Assembly: GCA_027422505.1 (NCBI GenBank)
Contig: JAPQWV010000012.1
Location: 23,327,501 to 23,391,500 of the forward strand
DNA from: Craterostigma plantagineum
Taxonomy: Eukaryota; Streptophyta; Magnoliopsida; Lamiales; Linderniaceae
Direction of reading: 5' to 3'
Length of the DNA stretch: 64,000 nucleotides
The notes beneath the pieces are model-generated. The model was not told the DNA's origin, searched no databases, and saw only the letters and a list, made by a program, of their open reading frames with translations. Numbering within the stretch: position 1 is the first letter of the stretch; every line of letters begins with the position of its first letter. Of the stretch, positions 33,216 through 43,052 are shown one piece after another. The position numbers and the translations under genes were made by a program.

Positions 33216-33364
33216 GGGTCCGTTTGGTATGCGGAATCCAACGCGGAAAAGAAAAGGAAAATGAAATGATACGCATCGGATCGTTATACATTACGCCTCA
33301 CTTGTTGTACCATAATACGTTTTCTTTTCCTTTCCGCACCGAATTCCGCATACCAAACTCACCC
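33216..33364. mobile_element. Small MITE
   Basis: GGGTCCGTTTGGTATGCGGA at the left pairs with TCCGCATACCAAACTCACCC at the right, leaving a 149-bp hairpin-forming element without an ORF. No clear target duplication was identified. It lies about 110 bp upstream of the TATA box of the PGIP-like gene. Confidence 0.75.
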
Positions 33365-33477
33365 TAAAGAAAAAGTTAGGATAGAGCAACTATATTTGAC
33401 CGATATAAAACTCTTGTTTATCTACAATTTTCTACTGTATGAAGCTCTAGTCAAAAGCCATTGCCGACAGAAATAAC

Positions 33478-33485
33478 TATAAATA
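33478..33485 (+). promoter_or_regulatory. TATA box of the PGIP-like gene
   Basis: TATAAATA within AACTATAAATACATATCC. A start of transcription about 25-35 bp downstream would fall at about 33503-33515. That is exactly where the MITE (33513-34210) and its duplication (33505-33512) sit. Before the MITE inserted, the box would have been about 80 bp from the ATG, a normal plant arrangement. Confidence 0.65.
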
Positions 33486-33512
33486 CATATCCCCATACTG
33501 ATCCACCATATC

Positions 33513-34210
33513 TAGGGGTGGGCATCGGATCGGGTAGTCGGGTATCGGGTAGTTCGGGTTCGGGTAGTTCGGGTTCGGGTTAAGATTTTCACTACCCGAA
33601 CCCGACCCGATTTACGGCGGGTACCCGCTTGTCGGGTATATATCGGGTTCGGGTACCCGACATCGGGTAGTCGGGTACCCGATTTTTTAATTGGGATGAC
33701 TAAAAATATTATAATTCAATAATATTAAAATATCAATGTTATATATTAATATCGCTTACAATATTTGGATATTTTGTTTTCAATAAATGTAATATATACA
33801 TATTTTATATGTTTATTTATAAAATTTTGAGAATATATTTTAAATTTTTATGATGATCTATGCATTTATATAAAATATCAGTTGTTAATTATACACTTAA
33901 AATAAGAAATTAGTCGAAATATTGTTTAAACTTTAACATCACTCAAGTTATATATTGATATCTAAATATGTAATTATATATATTTTTAATGTATGTACAA
34001 AATTAATAATTTTTTTAAAAAAAAAAATGTCGGGTACCCGATCGGGTTATTCGGGTAATAAATTACTACCCGATACCCGACCCGATTAATAAATTCGGGT
34101 ATCGGGTAACCCGATACCCGACAAATAACCCGAATTACCCGACCCGAACTACCCGAACCCGATCGGGTTCGGGTAAAACCCGAATACCCGAACCCGAACG
34201 CCCACCCCTA
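33513..34210. mobile_element. hAT-type MITE (CGGGTA-rich family), copy B, in the PGIP-like leader
   Basis: Starts TAGGGGTGGGC and ends GCCCACCCCTA, with an exact 8-bp duplication ACCATATC (33505-33512 and 34211-34218). It is 698 bp with perfect terminal repeats and CGGGTA/TACCCG-filled subterminal regions. It is a second copy of the 25103-25794 element in the opposite orientation and better preserved at its ends. It separates the TATA box from the coding sequence of the PGIP-like gene. Confidence 0.96.
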
Positions 34211-34270
34211 ACCATATCCACCAATTTTCTCCACAACTTACAAAAAAGAAAACAAAAGAAAGAAATCACG

Positions 34271-34942
34271 ATGAAGTCTTCAACAACTCTCCTCTTAATA
34301 ACCCTTTCTCTCCTACCATTATTACACTACATCCCTTCTTCCAAAGCCACCGACTTTCCGCCGTGCAACGCCCAAGACAAGGCGGTCCTTCTCAAAGTCA
34401 GAGACCACTTCGGCGGCCCAAACGGCCGACTCTCCGATTGGGACAACAACACAGATTGCTGTTCGGATTGGAGTTTCGTAGGTTGCAGCAGCAAAAGTGG
34501 AAAATCGTACGGACGCATAGACACGGTGACTTTTAGCCGTTCTTGGGGACTTTCGGGCACAATACCTTCGGACTTTGGAGAACTTCCTTACCTTAGCTTC
34601 TTCATTTTGGCCGACAACATAGGCGTTAATGGCCCTATCCCCAAGGCATTTGGTAATCTCAAAAGGCTCTATCACATCGAACTCGACTCTAATGCCTTGA
34701 CTGGGCCGATTCCTAAGGAGCTCTTACAGCTGAAGAAACTCCAAGTAGTTGATCTTTCGAACAATCAGCTGTCGGGAGAAATTCCAGCGGTGTCTTCGTC
34801 TTCGTTGGGAAAGCTTACGCAGTTCAACGTTTCGTATAATCAGCTTTGTGGGTCGATTCCTTCTGGGCTGAGCAAGTTTGGGAAGGCGAGCTTTGATCAT
34901 AATAAGTGCCTCTGCGGTCCACCTTTGCCCGATTGCAAGTAA
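34271..34942 (+). CDS. Polygalacturonase-inhibitor-like (PGIP-like) leucine-rich-repeat protein, short form
   Basis: An intronless 223-residue secreted protein. Residues 1-26 form a signal peptide (LLLITLSLLPLLHY core, cleavage near SKA/TDF). Next is a PGIP-type N-terminal cap: CNAQDKAVLLKVRDHFG, then WDNNTDCCSDWSFVGC. Five leucine-rich repeats follow, with the extracellular signature GxIP (LSGTIPSDFGELP, VNGPIPKAFGNL, LTGPIPKELLQL, LSGEIPAVSSSS, LCGSIPSGLSKF). The end is the PGIP C-terminal cap, HNKCLCGPPLPDCK. PGIPs are cell-wall proteins that inhibit fungal polygalacturonases, but typical members have about ten repeats and 330 residues. This one lacks about half the repeat array while keeping both caps in frame, so inhibitor activity is not assured. 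The ATG at 34271 is the only start that includes the signal peptide. AATAAA signals lie at 35008-35022. A MITE occupies the leader. Confidence 0.88.
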   Translation: MKSSTTLLLITLSLLPLLHYIPSSKATDFPPCNAQDKAVLLKVRDHFGGPNGRLSDWDNNTDCCSDWSFVGCSSKSGKSYGRIDTVTFSRSWGLSGTIPSDFGELPYLSFFILADNIGVNGPIPKAFGNLKRLYHIELDSNALTGPIPKELLQLKKLQVVDLSNNQLSGEIPAVSSSSLGKLTQFNVSYNQLCGSIPSGLSKFGKASFDHNKCLCGPPLPDCK

Positions 34943-36180
34943 TAATGCAATGGATGTGTTGTATGTATGGGGTGATTATGGATATGCTGATGATGAATCT
35001 CTCTATGAAATAAAATAAATAAAACCCATTTTTACCCTATCAACGTACTGTGAATTTCCGTTGTATGCGCATTCAAAGGAAGAATGAAAGCTAACTTGCT
35101 TTCTTTGTGAGGCCTATCGTAAAAGGCGATAAGGGACGAAGCAAAACTGATTTTGAATAATACGTGGGTTTTGACAAATAAGATATTATTAGAAGGAATG
35201 ATTGATTAGAGTTCTGTCGCCATCATCACATGGCAAATCCGTAACATGTTTTCTTATATATACACATTTTACGATGAGCTCGTCACGTTCGTGTGGCCTG
35301 GCTTAACGCAACGAGGGGATCATCGAAAGAAAAGACAATTTTTATTTTATATCATTTCCTTCAATTGAATATTGCTCGAGCTATTTTATCATTTGGTTTT
35401 ACTCCTTAACCTCCGTATTATCCTTTCGTGTAATGCGGGTATTTTTATAGAAACATTAACAGGGTATTGTTCGATAATTGACTACTTACACTTTTTTTAA
35501 ATGGATGATCTTTTGAACTTTTGTATGATATTTCATGTTTACTAATATTTCAATTGAAGATGTAGATCCAAAAGCGAAATAAATTGTTATCCTTCCTTCA
35601 GTACATGTTACATTGTGGTGGAGCAATATATTTCCAATATAATGATTTTGCATTTTGGTGGAAACTATTTTATTCATGTAAACTACCAGTGAAATATCAT
35701 GAAAACTTGTCTTGATATGCCGCTACATAATGTCCCCAACAAGATGATGGCAATTTTGACTACATTAATAATTGTTTTGCTATTAATTACAGCCTTATAT
35801 AATTGATTTTGCAATACAACTTTTGGTACCAACATGAATCACAAGTAGCTCAACACCATTTCCAAACGACCTGCAATAATCATTTATTGCATTGGAAATA
35901 ATCTCACCAACATTATCACGATGCATTTTCTTTACGAATAAATTCGGCATCTCTTATCCAAAACAAATGATTTATACCATTGATATCGAGTGCATTAAAC
36001 TCAAAGCTCACAACACAAACTATTAATATGAATATATGATCCTTGGACAAGTATTTACGAAAAACGCTGTCCGCATACATATTAATGTTGCCGTAAAAAA
36101 CCCCCCAAAGTTTTAGATAGAGCGACATCTTTCAGTCACAAAATATAAAATATATTTTAAGGAGAAGTACATATTATAAC
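34943..36180. other. 3' flank of the PGIP-like gene and intergenic DNA
   Basis: Overlapping AATAAA-like polyadenylation signals occur at 35008-35022, about 70 bp after the stop codon. Beyond that the DNA is AT-rich. A minus-strand open stretch at 35916-36128 (LYLKLWGVFYGNINMYADS onward) has protein-like composition but no family that I recognise. Confidence 0.5.
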
Positions 36181-36184
36181 ATTA

Positions 36185-36742
36185 GTAAAACCTCTATAAA
36201 ATAATACTCGATAAATTAATAAAACTCTCTAAACTAATAAAATTTTCGGTTCCCGACTTGGCCCTTTACAAAAAAATCATCACATTCGATAAGATAATAA
36301 GATAATAATCCTTCAATAAATTTCTATGAAAATATTATATCCGAGTAAAACTCTAATTAATTATTCATAAATATTGCAATTATAAATATTATGATAATTT
36401 GCTAAAACATGAATCTTTTGTTAATAGCGTTTTCTTATAATTTTAATCTAATTGGATTTCATCCCTAACTTTTTAAATTGCAGTCAATGGTTCCGGTGTC
36501 CATGAATATAATTGTTAATTGTATGCAACGAATTAAAACTATACATCAATATATTTATTTAGTTACAAACAAATTGGTTAATGAATGAATATAATCAATG
36601 AAACATATAGAAAATACAAAAGTAACTTAATTTAAAAAGCTTCTCTTTTAATTAATAAAATATTAATTTATCGATATATTAATATCTCTTTAAATTAATA
36701 AATTTTAAGAGTTCCGATATTATTAATTTAGAGAGGTTTTAC
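36185..36742. mobile_element. Tc1/mariner-like non-autonomous element
   Basis: Left GTAAAACCTC and right GAGGTTTTAC are inverted ends flanked by TA (36183-36184 and 36743-36744). Pairing extends inward through AT-rich words such as TAAATTAATA. It is 558 bp with no coding capacity seen. The TA duplication and the ends suit the Tc1/mariner/pogo group; finer placement is not attempted. Confidence 0.7.
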
Positions 36743-36744
36743 TA

Positions 36745-37485
36745 TATATTAATTAATCACCTGTTAAAGTTCATAAAAACATAATTTACGTATTGGTACG
36801 TATGTAGCACTTTAAATAAAGTAGGAATCAGAACTCAGAAGTCCATCATTTTATAATTACATAATACTGAGATAACATAAATAAATCATTATTGGTATCT
36901 TTAATAACGATAATATTGAAGATAAAATACTAGGAAATACAACCAGCCATCTTATTATATATCATTCAGAATTGAATAAAGGCAAACTACAACTAAATCC
37001 CTTCCCCCAAACTCTCCATCAACTAACTTCCCGATCCCCATTTATTTATCATCAACCTCCCACATCATTTAAATCAAATACATACCTAATGTATAATTTT
37101 AGCCTTGTAAAACATAAATATTACCAAAAAACCAATTGAATTGGTCAACAAAACCAATCTTCCACTTCTCACTTTCAAACTTTACAGTGCAAGAGAACGA
37201 GACATAAATGGAGAACGAGAGAGAGCAACATAGAGAACGAGGCAAAGGACGAGAGAGAGAGAGAGAGAGAGGACCTCTTTTCAACGAGAGAGAGCGAGCA
37301 AGTTTGGACTGTAAGCTTCGTTTCTAAAAATACATTTGGCACTTTGTGTTAATGTAGACCTTGGGGCTTCGATAGGTGCATTTCTTCAAGGATTCCATGT
37401 CGGGCTATGCTTATTTCTTTGATTAGTGCTCGAATTTGGGGTTTATGGCTAAAATTAAGGTTTTATCTTCATTTGTCGATTGGGG
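36745..37485. other. Intergenic with a (GA)n tract
   Basis: AT-rich DNA with a purine tract at about 37195-37302 that includes an uninterrupted GA run near 37251-37272. A 61-codon minus-strand frame there is driven by this simple sequence. Nothing else recognised. Confidence 0.5.
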
Positions 37486-37489
37486 TTTT

Positions 37490-37862
37490 GATATCTTTCA
37501 AATTTGGGGTTTTCTTCATCAGTCGCATGCGGATTATTCTCCTTTTACCTTTCATCGTGGAAATGTGCAGCTTCATGTTTTGGTTTATGTGGATGACCTA
37601 ATTGTATCTGGGAACGACGGTCATGCAATACAGTTGTTCAAGGATTACTTGAGTCGTTGTTTTCACATGAAGGATTTGGGGGCTCTCAAGTACTTCATTG
37701 GTATTGAAGTTGCTCGTAATCCTTCTGGTCTATTTCTGTGTCAGCGGAAGTACACTTTGGACATCATTTCCGAAGCAGGATTATTAGGTTCAAAGCCTGC
37801 TGCTTTTCCTATAGAACAGAATCATCGACTTGCTTCTATTAGGCTTTCGATGAAACCTCATA
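37490..37862 (+). pseudogene. Copia reverse transcriptase fragment
   Basis: An isolated piece of copia RT: QSHADYSPFTFHRGNVQLHV, the palm LVYVDDLIVSGND near 37580-37620, then FHMKDLGALKYFIGIEVARN and LCQRKYTLDIISEAGLLG. It begins and ends abruptly with no other pol domains or LTRs nearby, so it is a relic. The open frame runs from 37436 to 38008, but the copia similarity stops near 37860. Confidence 0.85.
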
Positions 37863-38087
37863 AGTGTAGCATTTGTGACTGTCTTGGTACGAGGCTTGTT
37901 TGTAGGTACTATAAGTTTCAATCCTGCCATTTGTGTTTGTTCCTATGTATATTATGTAGGGTAAACTCCTCCATACCACGTCTGTTTCTGGGTACATTGA
38001 AGCTTTAGCTTGGGTGGTGTAAGTTTTAGCGCATGTCTTCTCCTCTCTGTTGTGTATTTTCATCCATTCTGTATTAGATTTGGCAAC

Positions 38088-38480
38088 ATGTCTTCTAATT
38101 CAAAGAATTCCCTCAAGGACTTAAGATACAAAAATCAGACGTGTAAATGTGGTCATGTGACTGCAATTCGAGTTGTTGGTCCTACGAAAGCCACGAAAAG
38201 TAAATTATCAGTAATTACAAAAAATGAAGATTGTGACTTTTTAGTTGGTTTAGTCCAGTAGATAGCCACATTGAGGATGATACGTACGATAAAGATGTGC
38301 AATCAAAAAGATGTGATCTCAACACAGAGCATATGGCGACCTAATTGATATATGTGACGACTTGGCGAAAAGAATTGGGGTGCTCGAAACCAATGGAAAA
38401 TGCAGAAGTACATCATTGAAGTCATTGTCCTAGTAATTGTTGTGATAATTTTCAAGTAGTTATAGGTTAAGGATCGATGT
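38088..38480 (+). pseudogene. Degraded GRF-type zinc-finger protein fragment
   Basis: MSSNSKNSLKDL followed by CKCGHVTAIRVVGPTKATKS and NEDCDFLVG has the layout of the small plant GRF zinc-finger proteins (CxCG, then a later Cys near a Phe). Only some of the zinc ligands are recognisable. Stops at 38259 and beyond split it from a later stretch (DLAKRIGVLETNGK) that could be the usual C-terminal coiled coil. Such proteins are common and often transposon-associated in plants. The call is tentative. Confidence 0.4.
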
Positions 38481-38499
38481 ACTTCACTCATGTTCTTTG

Positions 38500-40904
38500 C
38501 AATGCCAACCTAGTCATGTAATGCATTGCAAACTCTTTTTAGCATCAGACGATTGTCTTGCAAAATCATGTTCTCACTAGTATCATATTAAGAAGAAAAA
38601 ATGACGTGTTTGAAAGTGATAATAATTTTGTCTAAAGGTTAACCCACCAATATCCGTACCAAATAATCAAAAGTACATATAACTTGGTAACATAGTCATT
38701 AAAAAAATAATTCGAACGACGTTGAGAAATGCTTACCGTAATTTGTAATGCCAATAAATAGATATTTGCAGTACCAGTACATAGATGTTTGTAATACCAT
38801 AATTGTAGCGCCCCGTTTCCTTTTTCCTTTATTTGCGCAGCTAATACATTTTTCACGTAAAATTTTTCGCTTTTCTTTTTTCCTTTCATAACCATTTCTT
38901 TTGAATATAACGGGAGCGTACATCAGGTCTAATCACTTTCATTCATAATACATATGTGTACACAGCATACTCAATTTAACTCCGTACAAACTTACTAGTA
39001 TTCCTTAAATTATATGCAAATGATGAACTGTGGGGAGTAGGATGAGAGTGTAGCCGACCGACCTTCAATCCATGCTTTCGTATGTGGATGCTTTCTATTT
39101 AGCCTGTTAGATATCTACAACAATGTAAAACAATTATTCAGAGTATGATCGCAACATGTTAATTCAACAGCAATAATCCATAACATGACATAAGTCCAGT
39201 CTTATGAATGTCGTAAATCTTTCAATCAGTCATTCCGTCACGTAATCATAACTCATATAATTACTCATAACATCATCGTTCATATGATCCTTAGATCAAT
39301 GCATTCCTATATGTCCATTTATTTTGATACTCCTGTTATAGACTGGCTAGACTCGTACCGTAGGCCCGGTCGGCGCCCATGCATGTGACTCTGTCAACAC
39401 TATCAATATCTGTATGTGCCTGTGCAGGATTCTGTCATCCCCCGATTTGAACGAAGTAACTGTCATCCCCAATTTGTCGGGAAGTATGCCGTAGCATCCG
39501 TATCATCCGATGTCATAGCAGTCATAACAGTTTCTCCGTTCATTATTACGTGTATGCAAATGCTACGCCTACATCCTTATTTCACATATGTCATAATTCT
39601 ATCAAATCATCTTTGTCATATAAGAGCATGTTATGGCACATAAGTCCAATCAATCTTATAGCACGTACATCATAAAACCAATCAAGTCACATTTAGCACA
39701 TAGGAGCATATTGTGACATATATATATCCGATTAGTTTATATATTATGAAATCGTCCATCAATTAATTCATAGAAAGCACATAAGCACCTAAGACACATA
39801 AATACATGTTGCATATCATACTCACAGGATTCGTTTATACTCCCGTTCGCTAATCAACCATATCCTTCCTTGCCTTTATCGGGATCCTGACTTATAGAAG
39901 TATTATGTATGGTAAATATGAGATCCCTAACATGATATACTGTACCGTGGTGTGCATGTTTTCTTATGCGTGATCATTCCTATCCATAGCCTTTATCTTT
40001 CTGTTTATTAGTTATACTATATTACTCTCAGTTTAGATGATATATTTTAGTCGATGTCGAAACCCTAGGATACCGAAAACGTAGTGTACCTAATTTAAAT
40101 GCCGAAATCTTTTAGTTAGCATAGGTGAATGCCTAAACTTTAGGAACTAGAAATGCCGAGAACCATAAAACCTTTCCACTTTAATATGCCGAAAACTTTA
40201 TGTACAATAACGAAAACTTGGTTGGATATGCTGAAAACTTTGGACTTCAATTAAAACTTTCCATTACATGCCAAAAACCCTGAAATATTTAATCATTCAA
40301 GATGCTAACAAGGTTCATACATCGAAAACTATCTTGTTCGACAGAAAATGCTTAAAACTGTTAGAACACACACACATATATAAAAGGGTTCAAATACTTG
40401 AAATATTGACCTATTCTTATACCACAATTGCCAAATAAACATACATGAAATCTTTTTAACAAATCTGGGGAAAAACCCTAATGTATCCAAGGCTACGAAA
40501 AAGCCTCCCTCAATTATCAACACTGAAATTTCCTTATACTCGACATAATCAAAGCCTAACAATAATATATAAATCTATAATTGTTTCAACCCTCGTTCTA
40601 TTACCAAAAAGTATTCCTATGAATACCAATCATTTATTGGACATGATTGTTAATCCTTAAGATGCATCATAATGTATATGCATATAGGTTACGAAAACAT
40701 CATTTCCTTTACCTTCGAGAATAGCTTTTTCATGTTTGTTCAAAGTCTCGTTTCTATTTCCTCTGTTCCTCCTTTATTTCTAAGATTGGTTCTTACTTAA
40801 CGACAAGTTATAGATATATATTATGAGAAGTTGATTTGACAAGTAGATGACGAACTACCTCTCGTGCTAAGTATTTTGAATGGTTATCACTTTATATCGA
40901 AAAC
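38500..40904. other. LTR-like repetitive DNA left of the large CACTA element
   Basis: From TGTAGCGCCCCG at 38804 the text resembles a large plant LTR: no ORF, with a GGCCCGGTCGGCGCCCATGC segment near 39363. From about 40060 to 40345 the word CGAAAACTT or a near variant recurs every 25-40 bp. The same words continue after the CACTA element (58651-60240), so the two blocks were contiguous before its insertion. The right LTR end was not found. Confidence 0.45.
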
Positions 40905-40929
40905 TTACACTAGTACAGTACGGACTTTT

Positions 40930-41210
40930 GGCGACTCTTCTTATGAAGTATGGGCGACTGTTGCGCGGGGATGCCGACAGCACCGACGCACATACTTCGG
41001 GTTATTGGCGTCTGTTGTTAATAGTCGTCGATACCTCGACTATGGGCGACTGTTGTTCCGTAACAGTCGCTCATTCCTGTACTATGGGCGACTGTTGCTG
41101 GAAAATCTAGGTATTATCGGCAAATACCATAGAACCTTAGCAACAGTCGCCCATTCCTGTACTATGGGCGACTGTTGCTGGAAAATCTAGGTATTATCGG
41201 CAAATACCAT
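40930..41210. repeat. CACTA subterminal repeats, left side
   Basis: Inverted and direct copies of ATGGGCGACTGTTG and CAACAGTCGCCCAT. An exact partial duplication is also seen: the stretch from CCTGTACTATGGGCG to CATAGAACCTTAGCA occurs at about 41076-41141 and again at about 41156-41221. These are probable transposase binding sites. Confidence 0.85.
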
Positions 41211-41340
41211 AGAACCTTAGCAGGAGCACCACCAACTTCATCCTTTCGCTTGTAACGCCAAGTGTCACAAGTCGGACATTTATCAGCCGATTCATACTCG
41301 CCTCTATATAGCACGCAGTCGTTGGGACAAGCATGTATTA
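41190..41340 (-). pseudogene. tnp2 transposase fragment downstream of the LTR array
   Basis: The minus strand reads EIIHACPNDCVLYRGEYE, then ADKCPTCDTWRYKRKD and VLWYLPIIP. This is the conserved Cys-rich stretch of the CACTA TNP2 transposase (HACPNDC ... CPxC ... RYK). It is the direct continuation of the fragment ending at 56732; the LTR array sits between LQYE and IIHACPNDC. Downstream transposase domains have been deleted, and the sequence passes straight into subterminal repeats. Confidence 0.85.
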
Positions 41341-41344
41341 TTTC

Positions 41345-42971
41345 TGTTAGCTAATCGGTGCACATAATCACGTATTACACGCAGCGGAAATTTAAAATTT
41401 TATATCACATATCAAACCGATTCCACCAAGATCCATGCGAATTAAACTTAACTCGTTAGTAGAGATATACCTGTTCTTTCTTCGAGGTGAGCGATGTTTG
41501 ATAATACCAAAAGTATGGTATCTCTACCGGTATCCACCAAGAAAAGGACCAAAGAGTCGACCTTCACTAGCTAGAAGGTATTTGGCCGACGTAACTCGAT
41601 TCAATGTTTTACGAAGAAAGCAAAACCCTTTTATTTTCTCTCGTATATACTGTAATTTCTTAAGTGGCTATTCGATGATAGGGATGAACATATAAGGCCA
41701 CGACCTCCCCATTTATATGCCAATTATCCTCATAATTGGATAAGTTAATTAAATCTCATTTAATTATTCTCCTTGCCATAATTAAGATCATATTAGCAAT
41801 CATGAGCCAATCATAGAAAATTCAATTGACGTTCAATGTGGTTTTCCTTATATTGTTCATGATTAGCCCTTAATTGAGGCAATAGCCGATTTCCCAAATC
41901 TCTACAGTGTTTAAATATATATCGCATATATATTTATCATAAGTTAATATCTTGTATATTATTTGAATCTTATTTATATTCGTATTATATGATGCTCAAA
42001 TAAATTACTCTATAATTAATTTATCATCATACCTACATCTCCATGTAATATACAAAATATAGATTCTTTGATCCTTTATTCTTTTCGGTGTGACCCAGTA
42101 GGATCCATGTCACGTTGGCAATAGAATTAGAACACTTTCTAAATCTATAAATCATAATTAGCACCTAGCAAATGTATTAAGATTACCCAAGTGACATAGA
42201 TAATAAGTATCTCATATACGTATCACCATCCTAAAGCAGTAATTGCTCGTGTCAATTCCTTGTCACATAATATCCTAAATAAGTTCAAGGTTGGAACGTG
42301 TCATCCTTGCAAACTTATTTATTTCTTGATTCCAAAAGTTTATCGTAAATATGATTGCTCTTAATCACATTGCATGCATTACGATATCACTTATATCAAG
42401 GGGCCCGCGGATATCATCACTCATAAAATATGAGGGACAAAATATTCTTGATGAACATAATCCACTGCACTAGTCACGCCTGTCGCAGCACCACCTGTAT
42501 AGTTACCTTTTACGGCTAACGTTGGGCGATACTAACAGACAAGCATTTCTAGTGATGAAAGCTGAGCATCTCATATTATAGAATTCAAGACACATATGAA
42601 ACAATAATGACACAAACACAATCCATAACATGTTTCATTTCGGGTCTATCCGATATCATAATCTCTATTATATATCTGTGTGATTAAATTGATAACTCTT
42701 TATCAAATAGTTTGCAGAATATAACTATCATTTAATCCACACATTAATCTTAAACTGATAATTAGTGTTCCATGCTAAAAATCGAGATTAAGGAAAATTT
42801 AGAGTAAATATTATTTAATTTAATATGGAATTCTACAATCTAAGTCATCGACTTAAATGACCCATAAATAATTAACTTACTCAAGGAACAAAATGATATA
42901 AATCATTCAATTCGTGAAAATAAAGAAAACGCAACAATATAAATGTTGGCTTCTTGATCATAATACTAACA
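41345..42971 (-). repeat. LTR 1 of the tandem copia array
   Basis: Plus-strand ends TGTTAGCTAATC and AATACTAACA; 1627 bp. It is the 3' LTR of copy 1 on the coding (minus) strand. An 86-codon plus-strand frame at 41435-41695 occurs in LTRs 1 and 2 but shows no known domain, and is not called. Confidence 0.95.
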
Positions 42972-42985
42972 ATCTCCCACTTGAT
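42972..42985 (-). other. Polypurine tract, copy 1
   Basis: The minus strand reads ATCAAGTGGGAGAT directly before the LTR start TGTTAGTATTATG. Plus-strand DNA synthesis in copia elements is primed here. The matching tract of copy 2 is at 49849-49862. Confidence 0.85.
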
Positions 42986-43052
42986 CTAAAGCCAAAACCA
43001 AACATCTCTATGCACGTAGCTCTAAATAAAGTCCTCAGAATAATCATATATT

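Noticed and set aside
41435..41695. 86-codon ORF present in LTRs 1 and 2 as a possible LTR-encoded protein
   Set aside because: It lies on the strand opposite to the element's coding strand and has no known motif; conservation between copies simply reflects recent duplication.
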